Shown: positions 1-10,400 of the stretch, piece by piece
How positions within the stretch are numbered: the stretch's first letter is position 1
How the letters are laid out: each line of letters begins with the position of its first letter
Source: Sphingobacterium chuzhouense
GTDB taxonomy: Bacteria; Bacteroidota; Bacteroidia; Sphingobacteriales; Sphingobacteriaceae
Assembly (NCBI RefSeq): GCF_014692525.1
Contig: NZ_JACNYL010000002.1
Location: 372,001 to 436,000, forward strand
Direction of reading: 5' to 3'
Length of the DNA: 64,000 nucleotides
Made by a program: the position numbers and the translations under genes
Notes under the pieces: generated by a model
Databases searched by the model: none
Told to the model about the DNA's origin: nothing
Seen by the model: the letters and a program-made list of their open reading frames with translations, nothing else

Positions 1-1623
1 TTCGGGCAATGACCAGGATTCTTCTACATCGGGGATTCCGGCTCGTCTACGAACCAAGTTAATCCAATGGTAGGCTTCCGCTGTCGGGCCATTTACCTCG
101 TTTAGCGCTTCCGCACAATACAAGTATAGGTCGGACAATCGGATTTCGGGGAAAGGATATTGCTGTACGGAATAAACGCCACTAGTCTGCAAAACACTCC
201 GATAATCAATTAATTTTTTGGTGTAGTAGCCTGTAATGGAATGTTCGTCTGCTCTTCTTTTACCGGCAAGCTGACCCGACTTCGCTTCCAAATGCCAAGG
301 CGTTTCTCTATCATAATTTCCGTTTCCCCACCATATCCCACCATCAAATCCCAAATCTGCATAGAAACGTGGTTCCCGGTCAAAATTCAACTTGGCTGTT
401 GTATAATAGGGTTTTATATGATATTTATCCTCCTCGCCGGCCTCCTGTAACTGGTATCGATCTGTATAATGCCAGGAAAGATCTTCGTCAATGGGCAAAC
501 CGTTCTTGGTATAGAACATTTCCGCGACCTTCAAGGATGGCGCCCATTGCCCCTTAGGCCTGGAACTTCCGTTGGTCATGACGGAGGCAGGATCGACAAA
601 AGGTTGGGCATAGCGTTGGATCCAATTGACCATGCTATTATTAAAACCCCATATAATTTCGGAATTCCATTTTTCGGTAATTGCCGCCCGTATGTCCATC
701 TGCGTCTTTAGCTCTGGTCCGAGATTGTAGGTATTAACAGCTGGGCTAAAGTAGTGCAGTTGATTTCCGTTACTGTGAATCATTTCGATGGCGTCAATAC
801 ATGCCTGAGCGGCTTTCTCCCATTTTTCGGGCATGTAGACCGAATTAAAAAGATGCACACCTCTTTTATCCACAAAATTGGCATAGTCTGGATTACCATT
901 GAACAATGGACTTGCTGCTGTCACCAATACTCTAGCTTTTAGCGCCAATGCGATAGGTTTTGTGATCCGTCCGATCTCGTTTACTTGGTCGACGATCGTC
1001 GTGGGAAGCGTGAGTACCGACTCATCAAGCAAATTAACAACATAGTTAAATACATCGTCTACAGGATCCCTAAAAACTTGTGCTTCCTCGGGTGTAACCG
1101 ATATAGGCAGATTAACATCCGTAATCGGCACAGGACCATACATTCGGAGCAGAAACCAATGGTAATAAGCTTTTAAAAATTTCACTTCGCCTATCCACCT
1201 ATCTTTTTCCATCTCATCCATGTCGGGTACCAAATGGATATTTTCCAAAAAGATATTGCAGTCGCGAATAGCACGAAACATACTCTTCCCCCCTTTAGCT
1301 CCATCCCAATAGTTCAGATAGGGATCTGTGATATTCTGGTTCCCGCGCGCCACCTCCCAGACATCCGAGGGCTGGGCGTAATAGGCCGTAATATACGGAT
1401 AGAAAAACCAAATTTCATCACCGCTCAAAAAACCTGGATTGCTTTCATGTACGCCTAAATCCGGTAAATAGGAGTAACAGGTAAACAAGTATTTTTCGGC
1501 TTCATTGCGCAAAGCAAATGCATGTTCGACTGTCGAAATATTATCCGGTATCATATCCAGATAATTACAGGACGATGTTATTCCCAGCATTGCTATCAAT
1601 ATATATGTCTTTATTCTCTTCAT
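1..1623 (-). CDS. RagB/SusD family nutrient-uptake outer membrane lipoprotein (3' end outside window)
   Basis: Read from the minus strand: an ATG at 1623-1621 opens a frame that runs without a stop to the left edge (541 codons visible). The product begins with a lipoprotein signal, MKRIKTYILIAMLGITSSC, where the cysteine at residue 19 would be lipidated. It continues with a SusD-like helical body, including the conserved early stretch FLSGDEIW and the late stretch LYLYCAEALNEV followed by WINLVRRRAG. SusD proteins are the surface lid that binds a glycan or peptide ligand over its SusC channel. The gene starts 21 bases after the susC stop, so the two form one transcript. The ligand cannot be told, because no glycoside hydrolase or peptidase is in view; such genes may lie beyond the edge. 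Confidence 0.9.
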   Translation of the reverse strand, partial: MKRIKTYILIAMLGITSSCNYLDMIPDNISTVEHAFALRNEAEKYLFTCYSYLPDLGVHESNPGFLSGDEIWFFYPYITAYYAQPSDVWEVARGNQNITDPYLNYWDGAKGGKSMFRAIRDCNIFLENIHLVPDMDEMEKDRWIGEVKFLKAYYHWFLLRMYGPVPITDVNLPISVTPEEAQVFRDPVDDVFNYVVNLLDESVLTLPTTIVDQVNEIGRITKPIALALKARVLVTAASPLFNGNPDYANFVDKRGVHLFNSVYMPEKWEKAAQACIDAIEMIHSNGNQLHYFSPAVNTYNLGPELKTQMDIRAAITEKWNSEIIWGFNNSMVNWIQRYAQPFVDPASVMTNGSSRPKGQWAPSLKVAEMFYTKNGLPIDEDLSWHYTDRYQLQEAGEEDKYHIKPYYTTAKLNFDREPRFYADLGFDGGIWWGNGNYDRETPWHLEAKSGQLAGKRRADEHSITGYYTKKLIDYRSVLQTSGVYSVQQYPFPEIRLSDLYLYCAEALNEVNGPTAEAYHWINLVRRRAGIPDVEESWSLPE

Positions 1624-1643
1624 GATTTACTTATTTCGATTAG

Positions 1644-4600
1644 CTAAAAAGAAATCTGCGCGCCAATATTAACCACGCGTTGAACGGGATACCCCAGACC
1701 ATCCCCCGCCATTTCGACATCCCATAATTTAAAACCACTCCACACCCATAAATTGGTGCCGCTTAAATAGAATCTAGCTTTTGTCAGCTTAATCCGTTCT
1801 GTAATACGTTGTGGCAATGTATAGCCAAGTTCTGCGTTTTTGAGACGTAAAAAAGCTCCGTTTCGCATAAACCATGTACTGGTTTGGTTAGTATTGGGAT
1901 GTAAGCTCGTACTTAGACGTGGCCATAACGCATAAGGATCGGGATTATCTTCTGACCAATAGTCATCCGCATAAGCTTTCAAAACATGATTCTTAAGCTG
2001 TTCACCACCATTTGTACCCGTTCTAAACGGAGACGTATTCTCTATATCTATCCAAAAAGATTCACGCGCCAAACCTTGAAAAAAAACTGACAAATCAAAG
2101 TTTTTGTATCCCAAAGATGTTCCAAATCCGTACACTATCTCCGGCGTTTCAGGATAACCTATCGGTACTTGATCTAATGAAGTAATCCTTCCGTCGCCGT
2201 TAACATCACGGTACTTGATATCCCCCGCCATAACGGTTTCCCCAAACTGTTGAACCGGCGAATTGTATACTTCAGCATCATCAACAAATAGGCGCTCGGC
2301 AATATATCCCCACTTCTGTTTTATAGGATATCCTACACGGGATTTCCAAGGTTCGTTGTCATACACAGGCTCTTCATAAACCAAAAACTTGCTGGAGGCA
2401 TACGTAAAGTTAGCCCTTCCCTGTATCCAGAAATTAGCCCCTATATTTTGCGAGTAATCCACCGAGAAATCAATTCCAGACCCTTTTGCTTGCCCTACAT
2501 TAGCTCTTGGTGTCGCTCCCGACGCGAGTCCCATTGTAGACGGTATAGAGGAGCGCGTCATTAGAATATTGGTACGATGCTCTTTCCAGTAATCAACGAT
2601 CACATTCATTTTATCAAATAATCCCATGTCAAAGCCCACATTCGCTTTGTATGATTTTTCCCAACCAATATCTTCATTCGCATATCGGCTGACCAGCACG
2701 CCATTTCTTCGATAGACGTTTTCCAAACCGAATACTGCGCCCCGTCCGGAATTGTTCAAATCGACTTCTGACAGATAAAAGAATCTGTCACTAGCACTAC
2801 CTATTGCATCATTACCAATCAAACCATAACTGCCTCTAAATTTCAAATTAGTGATCGTTTTGGAAATCGATTCCCAAAACTTCTCGTTGGACACCTGCCA
2901 AGCTAATCCTGCCGACGGGAAAAAACCAAAACGACTGCTTTCATGGAATCGTTCAGAACCATTATATCCAAAATTGAACTCAGCAAAATATCGTTCATCA
3001 AAAGAATAGGTCATTCGGCCCGAGACCCCTAGATTTCGGCTTGGCAATGAGGTTTGTAGGGTATATTCATCGGTGCTGCTAACACCCTCATTCTGGAATC
3101 TGTTCTGCATCAAAAACACGAGCAGACCGCTTATACCGTGCTTATTAAATGTGCGATTATAAGTTGTTGTACCTTGAATATATGTCGTTGCCGTAATATC
3201 TGGAATACTTTGTGAATAATCTAAATATTCGGTTCCCGAATCCGCGTTTAACGCATCTGATAAGGTGAATGTGTCTGTGAATCTGTCGTAAGAACCGATG
3301 TCATAGTAAAAAGGGTTATATGATCTTCTTGTAGTAGAATAAGCATAGCGGGATACGTTAAACAATCCTTGTAGCTTGAGCCCTTCCGTGATAAACGATA
3401 GGTCTTGTTTCAATTCGAATTGTGCCAACATGGTGCTTCGGTTGTAGTCTCGATAACCACTGACTAGCCGTGCATAAGGATTTACCATCAAGACATCACT
3501 AGAGTTACCAAAAAGAATATGATTGACATGCTGATACTGCTCATTAGCTGGAAAATATGCCGGAAAAGAAACTGGATCAGCCCGTATCGCCAATCGATAA
3601 TAATGGGAACCTGATTCCTTCGGGCCTAGATAATCATCAAACGTTCCATAGAGCCTTACGCCCACCTCGGTAGATTTGGTGAGATTAACATTTACATTAG
3701 AGCGAAGCTGATAACTTTTTAAGCTGATATTATTATTGAAGTTATTTCGTTTATCCACGTTCATGATACCATTATCGTGATTGTAAGTTGCTGCGATATA
3801 ATAACGAGCATTTTTTCCTCCACCGGTTACGTTTAGGTTTACTCTTTTATTCACGGTATGATCCTTAAACAACATATCCAGCCAATCATTATTAGGGTAG
3901 ACATATGGGTTTGCACCGGCTATCGTATTATCGATTTTAGCGAGCGAATAGGGCACATCACCTAAGGGATTACGGGTCAGCACAGCTTCATTATTCATCC
4001 TCATGTAGGTGATATTATCGACCAAGTCAACTGTACTGGTCGGTGCTGAAATAGAGTTTTCCATACGAACAGCAATCGATGTCCTTCCTTCCACTCCTTC
4101 CTTCGTACTAATTAATATGACACCGTTTGCTCCACGTGCGCCGTATAAAGCAGTAGCAGCAGCGTCTTTTAATATAGAGAAATTAGCGATATCATCAACC
4201 TGCATACGGGACAAATCGCGACTCGTCATTTCGACCCCATCGACCAAGATCAACGGGTCCTGTTTGTACCCAAAGGTCGTCACACCCCGGATAAAAAAAT
4301 CAGCATCATCTGCACCGGGTTCACCACTGCGCTGATAAGCGACCACACCCGCCAACCGCCCCGCCAATGCTGTTGAGAGATTACTGGACGGAACCCGTAG
4401 TTCCGATGGGTTAATCGTCGTGATGGCACCGACTACTTCCTTCTTCTTTTGTGTCCCAAATGCGACAACAACAACATCTTCTAACCCGCTAGTAGCATAA
4501 TTCAATACCACATCCATCACGGATTTGCCTTTCACCGCTATTTCTTGACTATCATACCCTACCATACTGAAAACTAATACCGCGTCTGACGGCACTTCTA

Positions 4601-5174
4601 AAACATACCGTCCGTTTAAGTCTGTAGTCGTCCCTACTCTACTGTTATTTTTCATTGCTACGGAGACTCCAGAAAGGGGCGATCCTAGCGAATCAACAAC
4701 CAAACCGTTTACTCTTACCTGTTCTTGGTAAACGATGACCTTAGTATTCGAAATCGGCGCTTCTTTTTCCTTCACCATGATGTTTTTCTTGATTACCTTA
4801 TACGTAAATGGTATATTCTTAAAGCACTCTTCTAACACATTAGTAATAGAAGTATGGTTGATATCTACACTTACTCGAGTCTGATTAATCTTAGGACTAT
4901 TATAAATAAAAACATAGTCGCTTTGTTTCATGATCGATTTGAATACTTCATCCAGCGGTTTGTTTTGGACATGTAGTGATATTTGTTGAGCATGCGCTGT
5001 AGCATTTACAGGCAAGAAAGCAATAGTAATCCAAATCGCTGTTAAAACTGATAAGCATGGTACTTTTCCTTTTTTATGATTTAGATATCGGTAAAAAAGA
5101 AATCCGTTAGCATGATATAATACGGAATTGAGCCATAGTTGTAACTTAACTATAGGAAATGAATTTAATTTCAT
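1644..5174 (-). CDS. SusC/RagA family TonB-dependent transporter with N-terminal STN signalling domain
   Basis: A 1176-residue outer membrane transporter. After a signal region come an STN domain (about residues 65-125), a carboxypeptidase-regulatory-like beta domain (about 155-225, with GLVVDSLGSPLSGVSV), a TonB-dependent plug from about 231, and a 22-strand barrel ending in aromatic-rich INIGAQISF-type sequence. The STN domain marks it as a transducer that can signal to an anti-sigma factor, which fits the FecR and sigma genes directly upstream. The frame is open for 14 more codons upstream (to 5216), but the ATG at 5174 gives a more usual N-terminus (MKLNSFPIV). It is predicted to import a TonB-dependent ligand together with the downstream SusD. 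Confidence 0.93.
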   Translation of the reverse strand: MKLNSFPIVKLQLWLNSVLYHANGFLFYRYLNHKKGKVPCLSVLTAIWITIAFLPVNATAHAQQISLHVQNKPLDEVFKSIMKQSDYVFIYNSPKINQTRVSVDINHTSITNVLEECFKNIPFTYKVIKKNIMVKEKEAPISNTKVIVYQEQVRVNGLVVDSLGSPLSGVSVAMKNNSRVGTTTDLNGRYVLEVPSDAVLVFSMVGYDSQEIAVKGKSVMDVVLNYATSGLEDVVVVAFGTQKKKEVVGAITTINPSELRVPSSNLSTALAGRLAGVVAYQRSGEPGADDADFFIRGVTTFGYKQDPLILVDGVEMTSRDLSRMQVDDIANFSILKDAAATALYGARGANGVILISTKEGVEGRTSIAVRMENSISAPTSTVDLVDNITYMRMNNEAVLTRNPLGDVPYSLAKIDNTIAGANPYVYPNNDWLDMLFKDHTVNKRVNLNVTGGGKNARYYIAATYNHDNGIMNVDKRNNFNNNISLKSYQLRSNVNVNLTKSTEVGVRLYGTFDDYLGPKESGSHYYRLAIRADPVSFPAYFPANEQYQHVNHILFGNSSDVLMVNPYARLVSGYRDYNRSTMLAQFELKQDLSFITEGLKLQGLFNVSRYAYSTTRRSYNPFYYDIGSYDRFTDTFTLSDALNADSGTEYLDYSQSIPDITATTYIQGTTTYNRTFNKHGISGLLVFLMQNRFQNEGVSSTDEYTLQTSLPSRNLGVSGRMTYSFDERYFAEFNFGYNGSERFHESSRFGFFPSAGLAWQVSNEKFWESISKTITNLKFRGSYGLIGNDAIGSASDRFFYLSEVDLNNSGRGAVFGLENVYRRNGVLVSRYANEDIGWEKSYKANVGFDMGLFDKMNVIVDYWKEHRTNILMTRSSIPSTMGLASGATPRANVGQAKGSGIDFSVDYSQNIGANFWIQGRANFTYASSKFLVYEEPVYDNEPWKSRVGYPIKQKWGYIAERLFVDDAEVYNSPVQQFGETVMAGDIKYRDVNGDGRITSLDQVPIGYPETPEIVYGFGTSLGYKNFDLSVFFQGLARESFWIDIENTSPFRTGTNGGEQLKNHVLKAYADDYWSEDNPDPYALWPRLSTSLHPNTNQTSTWFMRNGAFLRLKNAELGYTLPQRITERIKLTKARFYLSGTNLWVWSGFKLWDVEMAGDGLGYPVQRVVNIGAQISF

Positions 5175-5244
5175 TAATTTTGTTATATTAAAAGTTAATA
5201 CTGAATATGTTCGCAATAATATTCGTAAAGCTTTCTTACTCTAG

Positions 5245-5272
5245 AGTCTCTCACGCCAATGAGAGACTTTTT
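5245..5272 (+). terminator. Plus-strand hairpin terminator upstream of susC
   Basis: A perfect 9-bp stem AGTCTCTCA / TGAGAGACT with a six-base loop (CGCCAA), followed on the plus strand by a run of five T. On the minus strand, which carries all nearby genes, the hairpin is followed by CTAGAGTAAG with no T-run, so it looks like a terminator for a plus-strand transcript antisense to the susC leader. No plus-strand gene precedes it. It could instead act as a leader structure in the susC mRNA. Confidence 0.6.
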
Positions 5273-5353
5273 AAAAAAAATTATTCAGTAACCTTCCAAA
5301 ATTTTCGGATAATACTTCTCCATAGATTTATAATTTTAATTGATTGTTGTCTT

Positions 5354-6604
5354 TTATAAATTTGACACGACTACTTTCCAGCTAGACTCCTCACCCGTAT
5401 CTTTTATTAATCGATATTTTAGATTAAAATAATGTAGAATTTCCAAAGCTTCTGATGCATTCACATTCCGATAGACGCTCCCCCATAAATTGATGGCAGG
5501 TACGTCGCCTTCAAACTCAAAATCGAAATTGTACCAACGTGAAAACTCTGCCAGTACTTGTTCTACAGGCGTATTTTCGAAATAAAAAAGTCCGTTTTTC
5601 CAAGCGATAGCGCTGGAGATATCGACCTTTTTTACCGCTAACTTATGGTGATCATTTAATATAGCCTGTTCACTGGGTTTTAGCGTTCGGGAAGTTAGTT
5701 TCTTGCTACTGTTGATATAATCTATCATCACACTTCCCTCCAAAAGCGTTGTTTCGGTATTTCCTCTATCGTCATAGGCATTAATATTAAAATGGGTCCC
5801 CAACACTCTAACAGATTGATTTTTCGTTTCGACAATAAAAGGCGATAGTATATTTTGAGCCACCTCAAAATATCCTTCTCCAATTAATTCAACTCGCCTT
5901 TCTGTTTTGGAGAATAAAGGCGGATATTTCAATGAAGAAGCGGCATTGAGCCAAACTTTGGTACCGTCAGGTAATAACACTTGGTACTGCCCTCCCTTTG
6001 GGGTTGTTATTGTATGATAAATGGTTTCTGCCTCGTCTCTATTTTGGGTTTGGTTGTCGGAGGCCTGGATATAGTAGTGTAGTTGACCATCTTCTGTTTT
6101 TGTTATTCTAACACCGTGTTGTTCTGCAATTTCCCCTTCTTGAATTTCATTTAGATAAATGAGGGTGCCATCTGCCAATGCTAATGTAGCTTTATCCTTT
6201 CCGGGAAGAATGTTTAATAAAGCATCTTGTTGTACCATTTCTGTATCGGCGGTTTTTATGTTATCTAGATAGAATAGGAAACTAATAGTCAATGTGATTA
6301 ATAACAATGCAGCAACTGCTGTAAATTTCAATACCCCGCTCCTTTTTAAGAATGTTCTTTTTCGGTCTTGCGCAGCGTATTCTTGGCTATTGGTCGGCAA
6401 AATAGCACGCAACATCTTTGTCCTTTGAACCACCGTAAATATCTCTTCATTAAAATCCGGCGATTGATATACCGTTTCCAGTAGGGATTCGATTTCATCC
6501 TCTGGTGCGGTATGAATGTACTGCATCAGCTCATCCTTTTCACTCAAGCTTGCTGTTCTATCGACATACTTTTTAAATAAATAGCTAATCCGTTCTTTAT
6601 CCAT
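5354..6604 (-). CDS. FecR family anti-sigma factor
   Basis: A 416-residue inner membrane protein. An N-terminal cytoplasmic helical region (1-90) would hold the sigma factor. One transmembrane segment lies at about 92-113. The periplasmic FecR domain spans about 199-295 (QYQVLLPDGTKVWLNAASS), and a C-terminal DUF4974-type domain covers about 340-412. Members of this family hold their ECF sigma factor inactive until the STN domain of the partner SusC transporter signals ligand uptake. The gene lies between the sigma gene (80 bases upstream) and susC (179 bases downstream), the standard order for this regulatory relay in Bacteroidota. Confidence 0.94.
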   Translation of the reverse strand: MDKERISYLFKKYVDRTASLSEKDELMQYIHTAPEDEIESLLETVYQSPDFNEEIFTVVQRTKMLRAILPTNSQEYAAQDRKRTFLKRSGVLKFTAVAALLLITLTISFLFYLDNIKTADTEMVQQDALLNILPGKDKATLALADGTLIYLNEIQEGEIAEQHGVRITKTEDGQLHYYIQASDNQTQNRDEAETIYHTITTPKGGQYQVLLPDGTKVWLNAASSLKYPPLFSKTERRVELIGEGYFEVAQNILSPFIVETKNQSVRVLGTHFNINAYDDRGNTETTLLEGSVMIDYINSSKKLTSRTLKPSEQAILNDHHKLAVKKVDISSAIAWKNGLFYFENTPVEQVLAEFSRWYNFDFEFEGDVPAINLWGSVYRNVNASEALEILHYFNLKYRLIKDTGEESSWKVVVSNL

Positions 6605-6684
6605 TCTTTATTGGGCAAATGAGCTTCACAATTTATATGAAGACGATAGATAAAGAAAAAAGGGGTAATAGGAAATAAAAAAAA

Positions 6685-7281
6685 TCAATAATAAATTAAA
6701 ACCACAAACAACAAGCCCAGATTCACGTCTTGAATCTGCATCTTTACCTGTTGTTTCAGGAACGCCAGTGCGAGTTTCATGTGTTTTTTAACCGTTTCTT
6801 TTGAGATGCCCATGTGGATTGCAATTTCCTCGTATTTCAATTTCTCATAGCGGCTTAGATAGTAAACCTTTTGTTGTTGAGGAGGTAATTTCGCAACGGC
6901 TTTTTCTATAATTAGATTATATTCTTCCATGGGAGAAGCGCTATCTATTGTATAACTTTCTTCTTTCGTCTGCTGAAGAAGAGATACTTGCTGCATACGT
7001 TTTTTTGCTATTGCCCGCAGGTGATCCAGCGTTTTATTTTTCGATAAGATAAAAAGATATGCTCTAAAGCTATCTATATCGGTTAAGACTTCTCTTTTCT
7101 CCCATATCTTGATAAAAACCTCTTGTACGATTTCCTCTGCTGTTTCTTTGGATTCCGTAACTTTATATACATAAGCGCCAAGATGCTGATAATAGGCATC
7201 AAAAAGTACTGTAAAGGCTCGCTGATCTCCTTTAGCAACTTTGTTTAAAATCTCTTTCTCGTTATGGATATTCGGTTTCAA
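6685..7281 (-). CDS. ECF-type RNA polymerase sigma factor
   Basis: A 198-residue sigma-70 family protein with region 2 at about residues 20-90 (FDAYYQHLGAYVYKVTESKE, then EIVQEVFIKIWEKRE) and region 4 at about 125-178 (KLPPQQQKVYYLSR, then a helix-turn-helix ISKETVKKHMKLAL). There is no region 3, as expected for ECF factors. It ends in a hydrophobic tail (LGLLFVVLIYY), a common trait of Bacteroidota ECF factors paired with FecR proteins. It probably drives the susCD unit just downstream. A -7 box TATGTTTG lies at 7341-7334 on the minus strand. Confidence 0.94.
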   Translation of the reverse strand: MKPNIHNEKEILNKVAKGDQRAFTVLFDAYYQHLGAYVYKVTESKETAEEIVQEVFIKIWEKREVLTDIDSFRAYLFILSKNKTLDHLRAIAKKRMQQVSLLQQTKEESYTIDSASPMEEYNLIIEKAVAKLPPQQQKVYYLSRYEKLKYEEIAIHMGISKETVKKHMKLALAFLKQQVKMQIQDVNLGLLFVVLIYY

Positions 7282-7333
7282 GTTCAGCGTTTTAACAAGT
7301 CTTGTGTTAAACAGACGTTTGCTTTTTATATCA

Positions 7334-7341
7334 CAAACATA
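7334..7341 (-). promoter_or_regulatory. Candidate promoter -7 box of the sigma factor gene
   Basis: TATGTTTG on the minus strand matches the Bacteroidota -7 consensus TAnnTTTG and lies about 53 bases before the sigma gene ATG. No clear TTTG -33 box was found at the usual 19-21 base spacing, so support is partial. Confidence 0.35.
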
Positions 7342-7434
7342 GGTAAAATAAATAAAGTCGTTATTATAAAGGTGTTATCAAAATATTAAGTTCAATTCAA
7401 ATATAATAAAATAATTTCTACTGGCAAGTCCCAG

Positions 7435-10400
7435 TTATTTAAAGTTTCTTCCTTTATAAAAAACACTCTCAGCAGTTCCTTCTGCGTGGTTTTCGAGTTC
7501 CAACAGCCAACTATTTAGGTTGAAACATTGTTGTACTACAACATGAATGACCCGTTCTTCTATTTGTACCTTGCCCGTCACCATTAAGAGTTTAGCTTGC
7601 AATATCTCCCGACGGTATTTTTCAAATACCTTCCCCCATAGGACCAAATTGGCAAAACCTGTCTCGTCTTCAATCGTCACGAACAACACCCCTTTGGCGG
7701 TACCCGGTCGCTGACGCACAGTAATAAGACCACATACCTTAACCGGCATTCCGTTTTTCAAAAGTGGTAATTTATCGGTGGGTAGTACGTGTAACAAATC
7801 CAGCTTCTTTCTTATAAAAGATACCGGATGTGCCCTGATAGATAGCCCTGTTGTCGCATAATCTTGGACAACATGCTCACTTTCAGACATAAATGGCAAA
7901 CGAATCTGCTTTTCTTGGGGGCTTGCTACGTCCTGCCCTTTAAACAGCGCAATTTGTCTATCCTTTACCGCAGCAACTTCCCACAATGCTTGTCGACGAT
8001 CCAAACCGATAGACCGAAACGCATCGGCATCTGCAAGCCTTTCTAATGTAAACATAGACAATATATCCGCCAATTCATCTACCCGCGTATAGGGTTTGAG
8101 GCGGCACTGGATTAATTTCTCAATATTTTCTTCTTTTAAACCTTTAACCTGTCGGAAGCCTAACCTTAGCTTATGCGGACGTATCCTATACTCCCCTTCC
8201 AATGTATTATCCCATACAGAATGGTTGATATCCACAGGTAATACCTCTATCCCATGCCGACGCGCGTCAATAATAAGTTGAGCCGGCTGGTAAAAACCCA
8301 TGGGCTGACTATTTAGCAAGGCAGCAGCAAATACATCAGGGTGATAACACTTTATCCAACTCGATACATATACAAGCAGCGCGAAAGAAGCCGCATGGCT
8401 TTCGGGGAAGCCATAACTACCGAAACCTTCCAATTGCCGGAATACACGATGGGCAAATTCTTCCTCGTAGCCTTTTGCCACCATACCATTCACCATTTTA
8501 TCACGGAAGTGGCTAACTTCTCCTTTCGATTTAAAAGTTGCCATACTACGCCTCAGGGCATCGGCTTCAGCGGGTGTAAAACCTGCGGCCACGATCGCAA
8601 TTTCCATCGCCTGTTCCTGAAATAAAGGAACACCTTTTGTTCGTTCCAAGATACCTTTAATTTCTTCCGAAGGATACGTTACATCTTCCTCTTCATTTCG
8701 TCTCCGCAGATAAGGGTGCACCATATCCCCTTGAATGGGGCCAGGCCTCACGATAGCCACTTCAATAACCAGATCATAAAATTCTTTAGGTTTCAAACGG
8801 GGGAGCATGGACATCTGTGCCCTGCTTTCAATCTGGAATACCCCTAAGGTGTCCGCTAGGCTGATCATATCATAGACTTTTTTGTCTTTCGTGCCCATAC
8901 TCGTCAGCGTTACTTCATCACCATAATGTTTTTTGATAAGTTCGAACCCTTTACGAATACAGGTTAGCATGCCTAATCCCAATACATCCACTTTTAGAAA
9001 TCCCAATGCTTCTAGATCGTCTTTGTTCCATTCTAGATTAGTACGTTCCTCCATACGTGCCGGAATAATAGGACATAGCTCATGAATTTTGCCTTGCGTG
9101 ATAACAAAACCACCTGTGTGTTGCCCAAGCTGCCGTGGGAATCCGATCAGCTGCTCCGCTAATTCCAATATTTTATGGAAATGTGGGTCTTCAACATGGA
9201 AACCATGCTCCTCAAACCGGGTAGGTTCCAAAGCACTATCCCAATGCGAACCAATCGTCCGGGACAACCTACTGAGCGCATCCATGGATAAGCCCATCGC
9301 CTTACCTACATCCCGTAAAGCACCTTTTGCACGTTCTTGGGTTACCGTTGCGACAATAGCCGCTCTATCCCGACCGTATTTCTCATAAATATACTGGATG
9401 ACTTCCTCCCGTCGTTCATGTTCAAAATCGACATCAATATCAGGCGGTTCATCTCGTGCATCCGACATGAATCGGGCAAACAACAGCTTTATGTCAGTAG
9501 GATTAACCGATGTGATTTCCAGACAGTAGCATACAATAGAGTTTGCCGCCGAACCACGTCCCTGACATAAGATATTACGTTCACGGGCAAAACGCACATA
9601 ATCATATACAGTCAAGAAATAGGAAGCATAGTTTTTTCTTCGGATGAAGTCTAGCTCCATCTGTATGGTTGGTGTATGCTTCTCTAATTCCCCTTCATTA
9701 AAAAGTTTTTTTGCTCCCTGCCATACCCATAATTCTAATTCTTCCTGTGGTGTACGCCCCTCCTGCGTAAGTTCTTCTGGATAGACATATTCCAGCTCAT
9801 CTAACGAAAAACGACACGCATCGGCTATTCGGATGGTATGCTCCAATGCCTCCGGATAGGACGCAAACAACCGCTCCATTTCTTCCTGTGCTTTTAGATA
9901 ACGTTCGGCATTGGGGTGCAAGCGAAATCCTGCCGTATATATCGTACATTTTTCACGGACACAGGTCAGGATATCCTGCAATTCACGACGTTCTGGAATA
10001 TGATAATGGACATCGCCCAAGGCTGCAACAGGGATATGAAGCCGTTCGGCTAAATCATAGAGAAGAAACAGTCGTTTGGTATCGTTCCCTTGATAGGTGC
10101 GGGATAACCCTAGATAGATTTGCCCTTTTAAATGGGCAGCATACGTAGCTGCACTTTCCATAAAAGTCGCATCCAATCCAAAATTGGAAGAGAGTGTCGT
10201 CGGTGGAACAATGATAAACAGTAAATCTTCTTTATAGGTGTAAACATCCGCTTGATAAAGATGACATTTTCCTTTTTCCGCCCGCAAGTTTCCCTTTGTC
10301 AACAAGCTACACAATTTACTATACCCCTTCTTATTTTTCGGATATGCTAATAAACTAGGTCCATCCAATAGATCCAAGCGACAGCCTAGAATAAAGCGTA

